Source: Mytilus galloprovincialis
Taxonomy: Eukaryota; Mollusca; Bivalvia; Mytilida; Mytilidae
DNA: 64,000 nt
NCBI RefSeq assembly: GCF_965363235.1
Contig: NC_134840.1
Location: forward strand, 84,106,916-84,170,915
Reading direction: 5' to 3'
Positions 10,833 to 21,487 of this stretch are shown here, piece by piece. Within the stretch, counting starts at the first letter, position 1, and every line of letters starts with the position of its first letter. The notes under the pieces are model-generated. The model was not told the DNA's origin and made no database searches. It worked only from the letters and a program-made list of their open reading frames with translations. The translations under genes and the position numbers were made by a program.

Positions 10833-13800
10833 TTTGTTTACATTCACTACCAGCTGTTAAAAAACATGTCACTCAGTCTGTACATATCAATTATCCTGAG
10901 TATATTGGTGAACATTAACTTTAATACACAAACCAACGAAATAAATCATCCGATCCATCCAAATATAAAAAAACGTTGATTGTATATATAACTGGTTTAG
11001 CAACACAACAATTAAACAGGAACGTTTTAAATATTTACAACCGAAATGTGTAATTCAAACCCTACTGCTGCTGAGCGGTCAAGTTGAGTATAATCCAAAA
11101 TATCCATGTATGATCTGCACAAAGGCAGTGAAATGGGGTCAACATGCATTAGCCTGTGCAACAAATGTGACAAATGGGTCCATACAAAATGTATTTCAAT
11201 ATCAACTCAAGAATATAACTTGTTGGTCAATACATCTGCAACTTGGATCTGCAGCGCCTGTAACACCCCAAATCACACAAGAATTTTCGATTCAAATCTA
11301 TGACATCCTTAACTTATTAACTTCTCAGAGCCAAAACAACACCACAATATCTAGCTCTCATTCAGTCATTGGTAGTCCGCAGGCATCCTCCTCTCCAAAG
11401 GAGAATTCTCAACCCCCATGCTCTAGTAGTTAACTTCCAAAGTATCCGCAACTAAGTAACAGATTCACAAGTACTTATAGACAACGCTGATCCTGACATA
11501 ATCGTCGGTACTGAGACCTGGCTTAACAGTGAAATATTCTCACCAGAGGTACTCCCAAATAACTACAATGTCTTCAGGAGAGACAGAGACGACTCTCATG
11601 GAGGAAAATTACTTGCAATAAAAAGCGACTTGGTTTGTACACCTGTCCACACAAGTAAGGACTCAGAGCTATTGACTATTAAACTGCATCATACAAAGAC
11701 GAAATCAACCATCATTTCTGCATTTTATCGCCCCCAAACTGTACGTCTGAAGAAAACACCAGAAACATTGTCGATCAATTGTCCAAAATCCGAGCATACA
11801 ACCCGAAGAGTGAATTTTGGATTGCGGGTGATTTCAACCTCCCCGACATAGATTGGAGTAGCTTATCAATCACGTCACACCTATATCCTGCTCGTATGTC
11901 TTCTGAGTACCTTGAACTAGCCACTCGATGTGGAGTTGAACAAATGGTCAAGACCCCTACAAGAGGAGAAAATATACTTGATCTATTTTTCACTAGCCAT
12001 CCTTCTCTGGTAAATAACTGCAAAACTATCCCAGGAGTTTGCGATCATGACGCGGTGCTTATTGACACACTAGCTAAACCACTACGTGCAAAGCCTACCA
12101 AAAGGAAAATTTACTTATGGGATAAAGCCAACCTTCCATCCCTGAAGGCAGATGTCACCCTACTTGTATCCGACTTTGTCTCACAGCCACCTCATAACAT
12201 GAACACCTGTTGGACTTCTTTCCGGGACAAAGTCCTAACCCTGATGGACAAGCACATCCCACATAAACTCACTCGCTCGCGAGACACAAATCCATTGATG
12301 AACACAGATACACGCCGACTTGCACGACGCAAGGACCGAGCTTTTAAAAAAGCAAATGTCACTAAGAACACTAGGGACATTCGCAGGTATAGACTCACAG
12401 CAATTATGTTATAGACATCATTAGCCCGGAAGCGAAGCAGAAACCCAAAAAATTTTGTCCTTCGTAAAAAGTGGGAAACAAGAAGCCTTAAGTAGGTGTG
12501 GCTCCAACTCTGATGGATTGACCACAGTGACCCGAAGATAAAAGCTAATATCCTCAACAACAAATTTAAATCTGTCTTCACAGAGGAGGATACTAACACA
12601 AAGCCAGATAAGGGACCTAGTCCCTATCCACAAATGGCACCGATTATCATCGGAACCACAGGTGTTGCCAAGCTTCTTAAGAACTTAAACCCACACAAGG
12701 CAACAGGACCTGACTCGATATCGTCTCGCTTCCTGAAAGAGTTATCATCGGAACTAGCGCCTGCTCTTGCACACATTTTTCAATTTTCAATTAATGTAGG
12801 GCAAGTCCCAGATGACTGGCGCATGGCACATGTGGTGCCCCTCTTTAAGAAAGGAGACAAATTACCGTCCTGTGTCTCTAACAGCAATTTGCTCGAAGAT
12901 AATGGAACATCTAGAAAAGCACTCTATTTTAACACCAGCCCAACACGGATTTCGCAGCAAACGCTCATGTGAGACACAGCTGATTGCCACTATTCATGAA
13001 CTGACAAGTGGACTATCAGATTGCCAACAAATTGATGCAATACTATTAGACTTTGATAAAGTGTCACACAAGCGACTTCTTCATAAGCTCCATAAATTCT
13101 ACGGAGTCAGTGACTCTACTCTCAACTGGGTGGAGAGCTTCCTGAACAGTAGGAAACGACATGTCCTAGTGGAGGGAACAATGTCAGACGAACTTGAGCA
13201 GAGGTAGTTTCTGGTGTACCACAGGGTACAGTAATGGGACCCCTGCTCTTTCTCGTCTTCATCAATGACCTCCCTGAATCAGTTAACTCGAGCGTGAAAC
13301 TTTTTGCTGTGCCTGTTATATCGTCCTATTCGATCCACTAGCGATTCCACCAAGCTACAAGACGACCTAGATAAATTAGAAAAATGGGAAAATGATTGGC
13401 AAATGGCATTCCACCCACAAAAATGTACCACCATCCATATTTAGCAAGAAACGCAAACCCACCATATGCTATTACCATTTGCATGGCCACACCCTCGAAA
13501 GCGTCCCGGGTGGGAAATACCTTGGCTTATACATCAGCAAGGACCTGTCTTGGCCTGAGCACATTAACCAGACCACAGTTAACGCCTCCAGATATGTTGG
13601 ATTCCTGCGTATGAAGCTCAAGAGCTGTCCTCAGGAAGTAAAAAGTCAAGCCTACACAACTTTAGTGAGACCTGTCCTCGAGTACGCCAGTGCTGTCTGG
13701 GATCCCTACCAGCATCAACAAATCCAACAACTGGAAAACGTACAACGCCAGGCTGCCAGATTTGCAATGGTGGAATTTTTCTCGAGGGAACCTGGTTGCG

Positions 13801-14423
13801 TAACTAAAATGATTCAGCAACTAGGTTGGGAACCACTGGAACACAGGAGAGTCAGGAACAGAGTCATCATGTTCTATAAAATCATTAACCATATCGTAGA
13901 AGTTCCTGTACACCACCTGCTCAGCCATCATAACACCAGAACCCGTGGTTCCGTGTCAAACAACATCAGACAGATCAGGACCAGACTGGATTGTTTCAAA
14001 TATTCATTCATACCAGCCACCATCATATCCTGGAACAACATACCTCCAGACATCCGAGCTTCCCCGTCTGTGGAACAGTTTCGACACGTCATCCAAGATG
14101 TCAGCGTGTCGACACTACTCCACATCTTAATTTAAACAGCACTGATTTTAACTGTACATACAGATCTCTTTTTAATTGTACATGCTTGTAGGTTTTTAGC
14201 TGTTCACTCACGCTGGAGTATATATCCTCGTGTATTGTATTTTCGACCTATTAACATATTTTTCCGAATTTTCCTGTTATATGTTTGAACATAGACATAC
14301 CTTATATTTTGAGAGTCGCTTGTGTACTTGTGCATAAAATATTTGTATCGGAAATATGTTTCGATCTTTAATTTATTTTTTCATTTGAGTTCATTAGATC
14401 AATGGCACCTTTGTTGACGATGA

Positions 14424-14801
14424 TTATAAATATTATCAATGATTTTTTACTTATATCTATAAACGACAACATTTTCATATTATTAATTTTTATCGCATCG
14501 CTGGTAAAATATGGGGTCAATAGTTGACCGTATAACGAATTTATCGCACGCTGCACTTTTTCTGCTGCCTTATGTTGAAAAATAAACAATGAAACACAAC
14601 AACATTAATAGATGACATCACCATTAACGCGTCATGAACCCCCTATGAAATTTACTAACCCCCTACGGTCTCATAGGGGATCACCACGTGACGGCGTTAA
14701 GCCAATCAGAACGTGATATTTTACCAGCGGTGCGATGAAAATTAATAATATGAAAATGTTGGCGTTAGATATAAGAAAAAATCATTGATGATATTTATAA
14801 T
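14424..14801. mobile_element. Foldback element inside the retrotransposon 3' UTR
   Basis: Arms of about 88 bp (about 14424-14512 and 14714-14801) are inverted copies with few mismatches, beginning 'gattataaatattatcaatg'. The loop holds 'aaccccctatgaaattt' and 'cctacggtctcatagggg'. It is non-coding and non-autonomous. Confidence 0.75.
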
Positions 14802-14804
14802 CAT

Positions 14805-15125
14805 TGAAAACACGAACACACAAAGTCAAAAACGCGAAATTGTAAAGAAAAAATATTTCGCGTTTTCGCAACGTTGTCAAAGATTCAGACATTCTTCTGT
14901 ATGGTTAGGCCATTTCGCGTTTTCGCGTTTTCACCCTTCATATTCTATAGAGTGCGCGAAGTCGAAAATGCCAAAAGGTGAACATGCGAAGTCGAAAACC
15001 TAAAAAGGAAAGAAAAAATATTTCGCGTTGTTGTGTTTTCGATTTCACGTTTTTGCGTTTTTGACTTTGGGATTTCGCGTTTACGCGATTTGCCCTGTAG
15101 AATATGAAAAACCGGCCACCATACA
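14805..15125. repeat. CGCGAAA/TTTCGCG low-complexity foldback
   Basis: Cryptically simple sequence built from TTTCGCG and CGCGAAA words, with weak end symmetry ('ctgtatggttaggcc' near 14896 against 'ggccaccatacag' at 15114-15126). It resembles the insertion at 28575-28850, which shares 'ggccaccata' at its end and the same construction. Confidence 0.5.
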
Positions 15126-15220
15126 GAGCCTTATCAAGAGAGCCTTATTGAAAATGGGTGTAATCCAAATGAGTTACTCTCTCTAAATAAAGATATTATT
15201 ATTATTATTATTAGGTATTT

Positions 15221-16230
15221 CCACTTTTCGTTGAAAGACCTTTTGTTTTTCTTCTGATTATTTTTTTTTTCTTCTGCCGTCTGAGATGCTTTTTTGTCTC
15301 AAAACATATCGAATGGATTTTTGACCAATGATGTTGTACAGTAATTGGGGTTTCAAAACTCACCCTGTGTGACCGAACACTTATTCTTATAGGAGTTATC
15401 TCTTCGCATTCCCTTTATCTTGTTATCGCTATATCTCTAAAACTGTTAAAGATTTTAGCAAACGGTTTTCACCAAATAGTTCGTCTACTCTTAAGAATGA
15501 TTTGGTTTATTTTGACTTGAGTGATAGGAAGACATCTTATGGGAGTTATTTCCCTTTGAAAATTTAAGATAGATTTGTTGGATTAATATCATACGTTATA
15601 AGTCGTAGAGGCCTACAGTCTTTTGATATGAAGTCCTTGGTCCATTTGAAGGAAATTGAGGTCAAGGTCAAAGGTCAAGGTCATGTTATAAATTTTGAAT
15701 TTTGCTTGTTATCGTTATTCCAAAGAAACTGTGACAATAAATGATATGATGTGTTTGCCAAATAACTGTTTACAAAAAGGCGCAACTTCAACCTATTTAA
15801 GTCGAACAGTCTTGGTTAACCCTTACAGGAGTTTTCTCCCCTTTTGTATTTGAAATCAGTATTTCTCCACAACCATACAAGTGATTGACTTCGGGCTATC
15901 CGATTTTAGATCACTGACCTATGACCTTAAAATTGAGGTCAAGGTCAAAGGTCAAGGTCATGTTATAATGTTTTGAATTTCGCTTGTTATCGTTATTCAA
16001 AAGAAACTGTTACAGTTAATGATATGATGTGTTTGCCAAATTACTGTTTACAATACGGCGCAACTTCAAACTATTTCAATCGAAGTGTTTTGGTTAACTT
16101 TTATAGGAGTTTTCTCCCCTTATGTATTTGGAATCAGTATTTCTACACAACCATACAAGTGATTGACCTGGGGTCTTTTGATTTGAGATCACTGACCTAT
16201 GACCTCAAATTTGAGGGCATTTATATAGAG
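15221..16230. repeat. Tandem repeat of 277-bp units with AGGTCA arrays
   Basis: Two units, starting at 15653 and 15930, match over about 277 bp; a decayed third start lies near 16206. Each opens with four AGGTCA half-sites in 25 bp (15659-15683 and 15936-15960), arranged as two abutting pairs one base apart. Upstream (15370-15560) are phrases such as 'ggagttatctc' that recur within the units. No coding signal. Confidence 0.75.
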
Positions 16231-16690
16231 CGTAGTTTAAAGTATGTAAAGTGTTGTTGGAAGAATTTTGTAAATTATTGAATGACTGGAAAATTTCAGC
16301 AAAAGTATCATATGTCATAGGTTATTGGGGACAGTAAAATGTTTTTTTTTTTTTTATCCCTCCTCCTTTATTTCCAAAATTCCCAATTTTTGGTTTTCTA
16401 TCAATTTCAATATGAACATACATTTAGTATGTTATATTGCTATCACAAAAAATATATATTTTGGACTTGTATCTTGCCAACTACATCGATTTTCCAATCT
16501 TAACATCTTTACAATGTCAGTTTGGGGCCTTTTAAAGCTCAGTATGCGGTATGGGCTTTTCTCGTTGTTAAAGGTCGTACGGTGACCTATAGTTGTTAAT
16601 TTCTGTGTCATATAATTTTATTTTTCTCTTGTGGAGAGTTGTCTCAACATGGCAATCATACCATATCTTCTTTTTTTTGTAATCAATAAA
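16231..16690. repeat. Spacer ending in a SINE-like tail repeat
   Basis: 16231-16550 shows nothing recognisable. 16555-16673 carries 'aaggtcgtacggtgacctat', 'ttgttaatttctgtgtcat' and 'accatatcttcttttttt', a tail repeat also seen at 24545-24660, 43575-43690 and 53755-53880. Confidence 0.55.
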
Positions 16691-17214
16691 TTTTGTAAAA
16701 GATTTAATGACTGAAGAATTTTAGAAAAGGTATCAAAAATTCACATGAATATTTTTAGCGCTTATCTGTATATTATGACCATTTATTACTATATAAATAT
16801 AGTGTATTTACTTTCTAAGTTTACTACTCGATCCATGGTGGTCATTGATATAGTATACAGATTCTCTCTATTTAATAAGCTCTGTGATCGCCGTGGATAG
16901 TAAACTTGAAAATAATAGCAGATAGAATTCTGAAAATACACTTTATTCTTTGTATATGTATGTTCAAAGTATACAGAAAAACGCAAACCGGAAGTCTAAT
17001 CTGACTTAAAATTTCGTCCAATGACGGGACAGTATCCGGATGCCTTTTTTCTCGCTTTTCTCCCAAAATAACTCAATTTGAATAATTATATGAATGAATG
17101 ACAAATGCAACTATGCACTGTACCTAAAGGACACAGAGGCGTGTTGATTAATTTATTGTGGAAAGAAGAGAAGCAGCACAAAAAATGAGGTCTTCTCGTT
17201 TAATAGTATAGATG
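16691..17214. repeat. Interspersed repeat ending CTCGTTTAATAGTATAGAT
   Basis: 16990-17214 matches 22975-23207 over most of its length, including 'aacacagaggcatgatgatt'-like and 'tgaggtcttctcgtttaata' phrases. The left part (around 16690) also resembles 21845. The family is unknown to me and no coding sequence is present. Confidence 0.6.
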
Positions 17215-17532
17215 ACAAGTAAAAATTGATATTCATACAAAGACTTTTTAACTGTGGAGATAAGAATTCATATTTGAATCAATAATATACGTAAGTGTCC
17301 CAGATATTGGACGTTTTACTTCCCTGTTCAAATTTCTTTCTGTCAAAATGGTAATGGTAAGAATTTTCCGACCTGAAATAATTCAATTGCAAATATATTT
17401 AATTAATTAATTTTTTTAAACTCTGGCAATCGTATATTACTACATAAAACAAGAAATCCATGATTGTTTTAAACAGAAAGTAGAAAGATAACAAATTTCC
17501 AACACAAGAAGGGGAAAATTTACTTTATTTGA

Positions 17533-17572
17533 TATATAATTCCACCTTATGTACATAAGGTGGAATTATATA
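17533..17572. repeat. 40-bp perfect palindrome
   Basis: Every base pairs about a centre between 17552 and 17553 (core 'ccttatgtacataagg', flanks 'tatataattcca'). Together with the adjacent MITE it is absent from the equivalent positions near 38740 and 48740, where 'gatatattattctgac' (or its equivalent) is uninterrupted. Confidence 0.9.
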
Positions 17573-17717
17573 CAAATATTTCATGCTTACAAGGGGTATT
17601 TGCCAAAAATACCGGTTTCGAGGTAATCAAATTTCCCTCGCCTAACGGCTCTGGCAATTTGTACCTCTCAACCGGTATTTTTGGCAAAACCCCTTGTAAG
17701 CATGATATATTTGTATA
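17569..17717. mobile_element. MITE with about 55-bp terminal inverted repeats
   Basis: The left arm from about 17569 ('tcatgcttacaaggggtatt' at 17581) and the right arm to about 17717 ('ccccttgtaagcatgata') are inverted copies with few mismatches, both including 'accggt' and 'gccaaaaata'. The loop is about 35-40 bp. It is absent from Q blocks 2 and 3, and target TA or TATA sequence is plausible. Confidence 0.8.
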
Positions 17718-17816
17718 TTATTCTGACACAGTTCAAAAATTTAAAGGAGATAGTACATTCTTTTTTTCTAGATTTTAATTTCTGAGTGTCAAAATTATAA
17801 TAGAGTAGATGTTTGG

Positions 17817-17850
17817 CCAGAGACATATATACATGTATATATGTCTCTGG
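17817..17850. mobile_element. 34-bp palindromic insertion, CAGAGACATA family
   Basis: A perfect palindrome (ends CCAGAGACATA / TATGTCTCTGG, centre ACATGT) interrupts a sequence that reads 'agatgtttgactg' in the other two Q blocks (39045-39056, 48933-48944). GTTTG is repeated on both sides (17811-17815 and 17850-17854), consistent with a 5-bp target duplication. A close relative is inserted at 52537. Confidence 0.8.
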
Positions 17851-18040
17851 TTTGACTGATTATTTTTTTTTGTTTATGGTCTCTCTGCTTTTGATTTTCA
17901 AAAATGGATAAAATATCATTTAAGTTAACTATCACTTTCAGATATGACCTATTTGTAGCTCTAGTAAAGCTGATAATTTTTGCTGTTTGAAGTTTTCTTA
18001 TGCAAACATACCTTTAGTTCCCAAAACAAAACTAAAAAGG

Positions 18041-18491
18041 AACAAGAATGTGTCCATAGTACATAGATGACCCACTCCCATTTCCATTCTCTATGTTCAG
18101 TGAACCGTGAAATTAAAGTCAAAAATCTAAATTGGCGTTTAAATTGGGAAGATCATATCATAGTACAAAGTTTCAAATTTTACAAATTTTATCAAAAACT
18201 GAAAAACTACCCTGACCAAAAACTTTAAAATACACTTTCACCTCCACTAGCACTTTCATTTGCTATGTTTAGTGGACCGTGAAACTGGGATAAAAACTCT
18301 AATTTAACATAAGCATAAGAAAGGTTATAGCATATGCAATGTGTGAACTAAGTTTCAAATTAATTGGACTTAAACTAAGTACATCAAAAACTAAATCTGT
18401 AGTGGGACAGACAGACGAAGAACGACTGAACAAACGAACGGACACACAGACCGACAAAAATAATGCCCCCTAGATGGGGATGGGACATAAA
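18041..18491. repeat. Interspersed repeat, about 450 bp, copy in Q1
   Basis: Runs from 'aacaagaatgtgtccatag' to 'gggatgggacataaaaa'. The same repeat lies at the same place in the other Q blocks (39241-39720, 49126-49620), and a partial inverted copy is at 22467-22661. I recognise the family from bivalve DNA; it has no coding capacity. Confidence 0.75.
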
Positions 18492-18985
18492 AATCCATCT
18501 TAAAGGACAATAACTCATATGAGAAGTTTACATACCTCTTCAATCAAATACTAGATTTTGTCTTTCGGTCAATCTAAAGTTCTCAATCATTCTTATAGGG
18601 ATCGGACTAACAATTTCTTCTATTTGTAGATATGTAGTACTTATTGTTCAATTTTGCATTTTAGAAATCTATCTTTTCATTATAGTTTTCAAGACATTAC
18701 GTAAAAAAAATGATAAAAGTCGTCATTTAAGTTCCTTCAAAGATCCAACTGATAATTTTGGATAGCTGCACTTTTGAAGATTTTGTCTTGCTGATCCCTA
18801 TTTTTCTTTTTTTTTCTTTTTACAGTTTCCTAATATATATAGCTATAGCATATGTTTTGTCATGAGATATCGGGATTTGTAGAATCTATTCATAATCCTG
18901 ATTACTTAATACAGTAATATTTTTGGGCAAATTATTTGTTATATATAACTCAATCATATTTATAGAGCTTTTCCCCATATATTTC

Positions 18986-19005
18986 AGATGTAAAGAGAAA
19001 AAGTA
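18986..19005 (+). promoter_or_regulatory. 3' splice site plus start-stop uORF before B-box gene 1
   Basis: 'ccatatatttcag' followed by ATGTAAAGAG... looks like a splice acceptor ending at 18987, so the coding exon's leader would begin with ATG-TAA (18988-18993), a minimal start-stop uORF 12 nt before the true ATG. The same layout is kept in the other two copies (40244-40249, 50138-50143). Confidence 0.5.
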
Positions 19006-20715
19006 ATGGCCTCATCAGTCAAGCAACTTTGTACAATTTGCAATGACGATGGAATCTGCAACTCAGCAGTCACATGGTGCACAGAATGTGAGGTTTTCTT
19101 TTGTGAAGACTGTGAAAAACCTCACAGCAAGTCACATCTGTCTAAGAGCCATAAAACCATGTCGGCTGATGACTACCAAAAGTTACCTACTTTCATGCAA
19201 GAAATAAGTAGCCAGTGCCGAGACCACAAGAAGAAGTTTGAGCTTTACTGTTCTTTCCATGCCTGTCCATGCTGTGTTCAGTGTGTCACTGATAAACACA
19301 AGATGTGTCAAGAAATGAAACCTTTGTCAGATATCCTTCAGCAAGTCAAATCATCTGCCTCAATGCAACTTTTTGAAACAGATTTAAAGGATGTGATGGA
19401 AAACATAGATACAGCCATAAAGTATCTGCAAACCAGGATCACTACAACCAATACTCAGAACACCAAAGCAATTGAGAAAATACGGTATATGAGGAAGTCG
19501 ATTGATGATTACTTAAACAAATTAGAGCAAGACTTACTTAATGACTTGGAGTCTAAACATTTAAAGCTGAGATTTAACATGGCCACTCTCGTAGAACAAA
19601 TGGAACAGCAAGCCAGTCAGATAAACAAAATGCAGAGCCAGTTTTCCGAAACGACACAATATACTACAGAGTTACAAAAGTTTATTGCTCTAAGAGAGAT
19701 TGAGAAAATTACATCACAAACGACAAAATATATAGAAGATTTAGAAAGTGGAGACCACTTCATTGAAAAAAATCTAGAGGTCAACCTTTCATCTGCTTTA
19801 CAATCATTTTTACAAGATGTCAATTCATTTGGAATTATCAATATCAATACCACCACTTCTACTCTAAAAATAAAGGCTGACAGAAAAGATCAAGCCCAGC
19901 ACATGATTCCAAAAGTTCCTGGAGTGGAAGAAATAAAACCATCCTTGTTGACAAGACTGACAATTCCAAAAGATATAAAGTCTGTAAATATAACAGCCTG
20001 TCTTATATTACCTGATGGTAAATTTATAATACTTGATAGCAACAAAAACCAACTACTGTTGTTCAGTAATAATGGCATTTTTATCAGAAAAGTAGTAACA
20101 TTCACAGAGCGTCCATATGATGATTGCATTGTCATGAATAATACAGTGGCTGTCGCATTAGGACCAAGAAACCGGACGGTCCTGGTGGATGTAGATAGAA
20201 GTGAAATTATTCAATCAATTAAACTTTCTCACAACTGTTTTGGAGTAGCAAGTGATGGTAAAAATTTGGTCATCAGTGATAGTAGCAGCTGGTGTACTAC
20301 AGTGAATATGAATGACATGTCTCATACAATCTTAGAAGGAATAAGAGGAGTGTTTTGTATTTCATTGTTCCAAGGAAATATCTATGGTACCAATAACAGT
20401 GCAAATAAACTTTGCTGTTACAAAGTTACAGGAGAACTTCTGTGGACATTTCAGCCTCAAGACATTGCCAGACCACTAGGACTTACATTAGACAAAAATG
20501 GTTTTGTTTATATAGCCTCTGTTAGAAACAACAGTATCGTGGTAGTATCACCAGATGGTAAGATCTGTAAGACAATACTATCAGATGCTGATGGAATCAA
20601 ACATCCTTATGCTATAGACATCAACAGAGAAACTGGATTGATGATAGTGTCAAGTCATACAAGTGGTGAGAAAAATGAGAAATCATATCAGACATGTTTT
20701 GTTTATAAAGTTTGA
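19006..20715 (+). CDS. B-box/coiled-coil/beta-propeller protein, copy 1 (TRIM-like, no RING)
   Basis: 569 codons in one exon. Residues 9-49 form a B-box 1 type zinc site (C9, C12, C25, C28, C33, C36 and His 40/44/49). Residues 71-98 form a B-box 2 (C71, H74, C82, H85, C90, C93, H98). About 105-265 is predicted coiled coil rich in Glu, Lys, Gln and Leu. About 300-569 is a beta-propeller of NHL-like character with repeated LPDGKFIILD, LDKNGFVYIAS and VSPDGKICKTI strands. A RING finger is absent, so ubiquitin ligase activity is not expected from this protein alone; a scaffold or recognition role in cytosolic innate immunity is a reasonable inference from bivalve TRIM-like families. There is no signal peptide or membrane segment. 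Most diverged of the three copies (CEVFFCEDC, LGPRNRTV). An ATTAAA poly(A)-like signal lies near 20825. Confidence 0.9.
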   Translation: MASSVKQLCTICNDDGICNSAVTWCTECEVFFCEDCEKPHSKSHLSKSHKTMSADDYQKLPTFMQEISSQCRDHKKKFELYCSFHACPCCVQCVTDKHKMCQEMKPLSDILQQVKSSASMQLFETDLKDVMENIDTAIKYLQTRITTTNTQNTKAIEKIRYMRKSIDDYLNKLEQDLLNDLESKHLKLRFNMATLVEQMEQQASQINKMQSQFSETTQYTTELQKFIALREIEKITSQTTKYIEDLESGDHFIEKNLEVNLSSALQSFLQDVNSFGIININTTTSTLKIKADRKDQAQHMIPKVPGVEEIKPSLLTRLTIPKDIKSVNITACLILPDGKFIILDSNKNQLLLFSNNGIFIRKVVTFTERPYDDCIVMNNTVAVALGPRNRTVLVDVDRSEIIQSIKLSHNCFGVASDGKNLVISDSSSWCTTVNMNDMSHTILEGIRGVFCISLFQGNIYGTNNSANKLCCYKVTGELLWTFQPQDIARPLGLTLDKNGFVYIASVRNNSIVVVSPDGKICKTILSDADGIKHPYAIDINRETGLMIVSSHTSGEKNEKSYQTCFVYKV

Positions 20716-20925
20716 AATGCTCTTTTATTTTATTATTTTGAATAGAATTGAATCTACACATATAGTGTTTAATCATTTAAAGGACATTTCATTTTCCTTA
20801 TTAAGGCATATAAATCCTTAATTATTAAAATACATATTTGTTCACTTTTTCATATATATTTAATATTTAAAACATTTTTATCCTATTTTTCTGAACGCAT
20901 AGCATATTATTCAAAAAAGGAAAAT

Positions 20926-21040
20926 AGACAATAATAATGCATTGACTTGACATATCAACGATATAAGGATGAGGCTTAGAAACGGTTCGGGCTGAATCCT
21001 TATATCTTTGATATGCCAAGTCAATGCACTATAATTGTCT
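20926..21040. repeat. Hairpin with about 43-bp arms
   Basis: 20926-20969 and 20996-21040 are inverted copies ('gcattgacttgacatatcaa' against 'ttgatatgccaagtcaatgc') around a 26-bp loop, at the left end of the composite insertion. Confidence 0.8.
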
Positions 21041-21195
21041 TTATACTGCAATCTAAAAAAAACATTTTCAATTGTTGTTTAGTGTGTTAATGCTATTTAT
21101 TTGATTGAAATATTGGGGGAAATCCTCCTTCAAAAAGGCCTCATATCACACAGCCGGAGAGATATACAACACGATGAAATGTACATCATTACCTG

Positions 21196-21487
21196 TAGTC
21201 CGAGATTACTCTGACGTCCAACGACTGTTTTGCCAGACAAGCTGGGGCCATGGGACGTCAGAGCTCGTCCCATATCAAAAAGTGGAATATTTGCCCACCC
21301 AAAATAGATGCGCTGCTTAGTCGCTTCTGATGCCGACTGACGGCCATGAAATTATATAAATCGGGCATCAATCTGTTCATTTTTCATTTATCTCTTCATT
21401 TATGTAAGTTTTACCTACCTGCCAACGGCTGTTTTGCCCAGCTTGTCTGGCAAAACAGCCGTTGGACGTCAGAGTAATCTCGGACTA
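21196..21487. mobile_element. TAGTCCGAG foldback element, long form
   Basis: 292 bp with inverted ends of about 52 bp beginning 'tagtccgagattactctgac', flanked by exact 9-bp duplications CATTACCTG (21187-21195 and 21488-21496). The inverted arm at 23460-23490 lacks it and shows a single site (reverse complement 'catcattaccagttg'). The 9-bp duplication fits Mutator-like or Merlin-like transposition. It has no coding capacity. Confidence 0.88.

Larger units (their letters stand above)
10760..15213 (+). mobile_element. Degenerate CR1-like non-LTR retrotransposon with PHD finger
   Basis: Coding remains run in order. At 11095-11275 is a PHD-type zinc finger, reassembling only across a frameshift near 11150 (CMIC ... 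CDKW-like ... WICSACN). At about 11430-12060 is an APE endonuclease (IIVGTETWL, AGDFNLPDIDW, DHDAVL). At 12640-13330 is a reverse transcriptase (NPHKATGPDSIS, VPLFKKGD, PAQHGFRSKRSCETQL, ILLDFDKVSH, VPQGTV-like); the catalytic YADD box is unreadable. The tail at 13392-14135 (GKYLGLYISKDLSW, RPVLEYASAVWDP, SWNNIPPDIRASPSVEQF) is typical of CR1-like elements. It ends in 'aaataaagat' plus an ATT repeat at 15185-15213. Multiple frameshifts and stops make it inactive, and two other insertions lie in its 3' UTR. Confidence 0.85.
17229..20922. repeat. Segmental duplication block Q, copy 1
   Basis: Collinear with 38429-42180 and 48429-52077 apart from lineage-specific insertions at 17533-17717 and 17817-17850. 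Contains the B-box gene, its 5' flank and a shared interspersed repeat. Confidence 0.9.

Noticed and set aside
16325-16585. 86-codon plus-strand frame
   Set aside because: Phe/Ser/Ile-rich translation of AT-rich sequence running into a tail repeat; no domain.
19006-20715. RING finger in the B-box proteins, which would make them classical TRIM ubiquitin ligases
   Set aside because: The first zinc site has B-box spacing and starts at residue 9; no cross-brace RING pattern precedes it.
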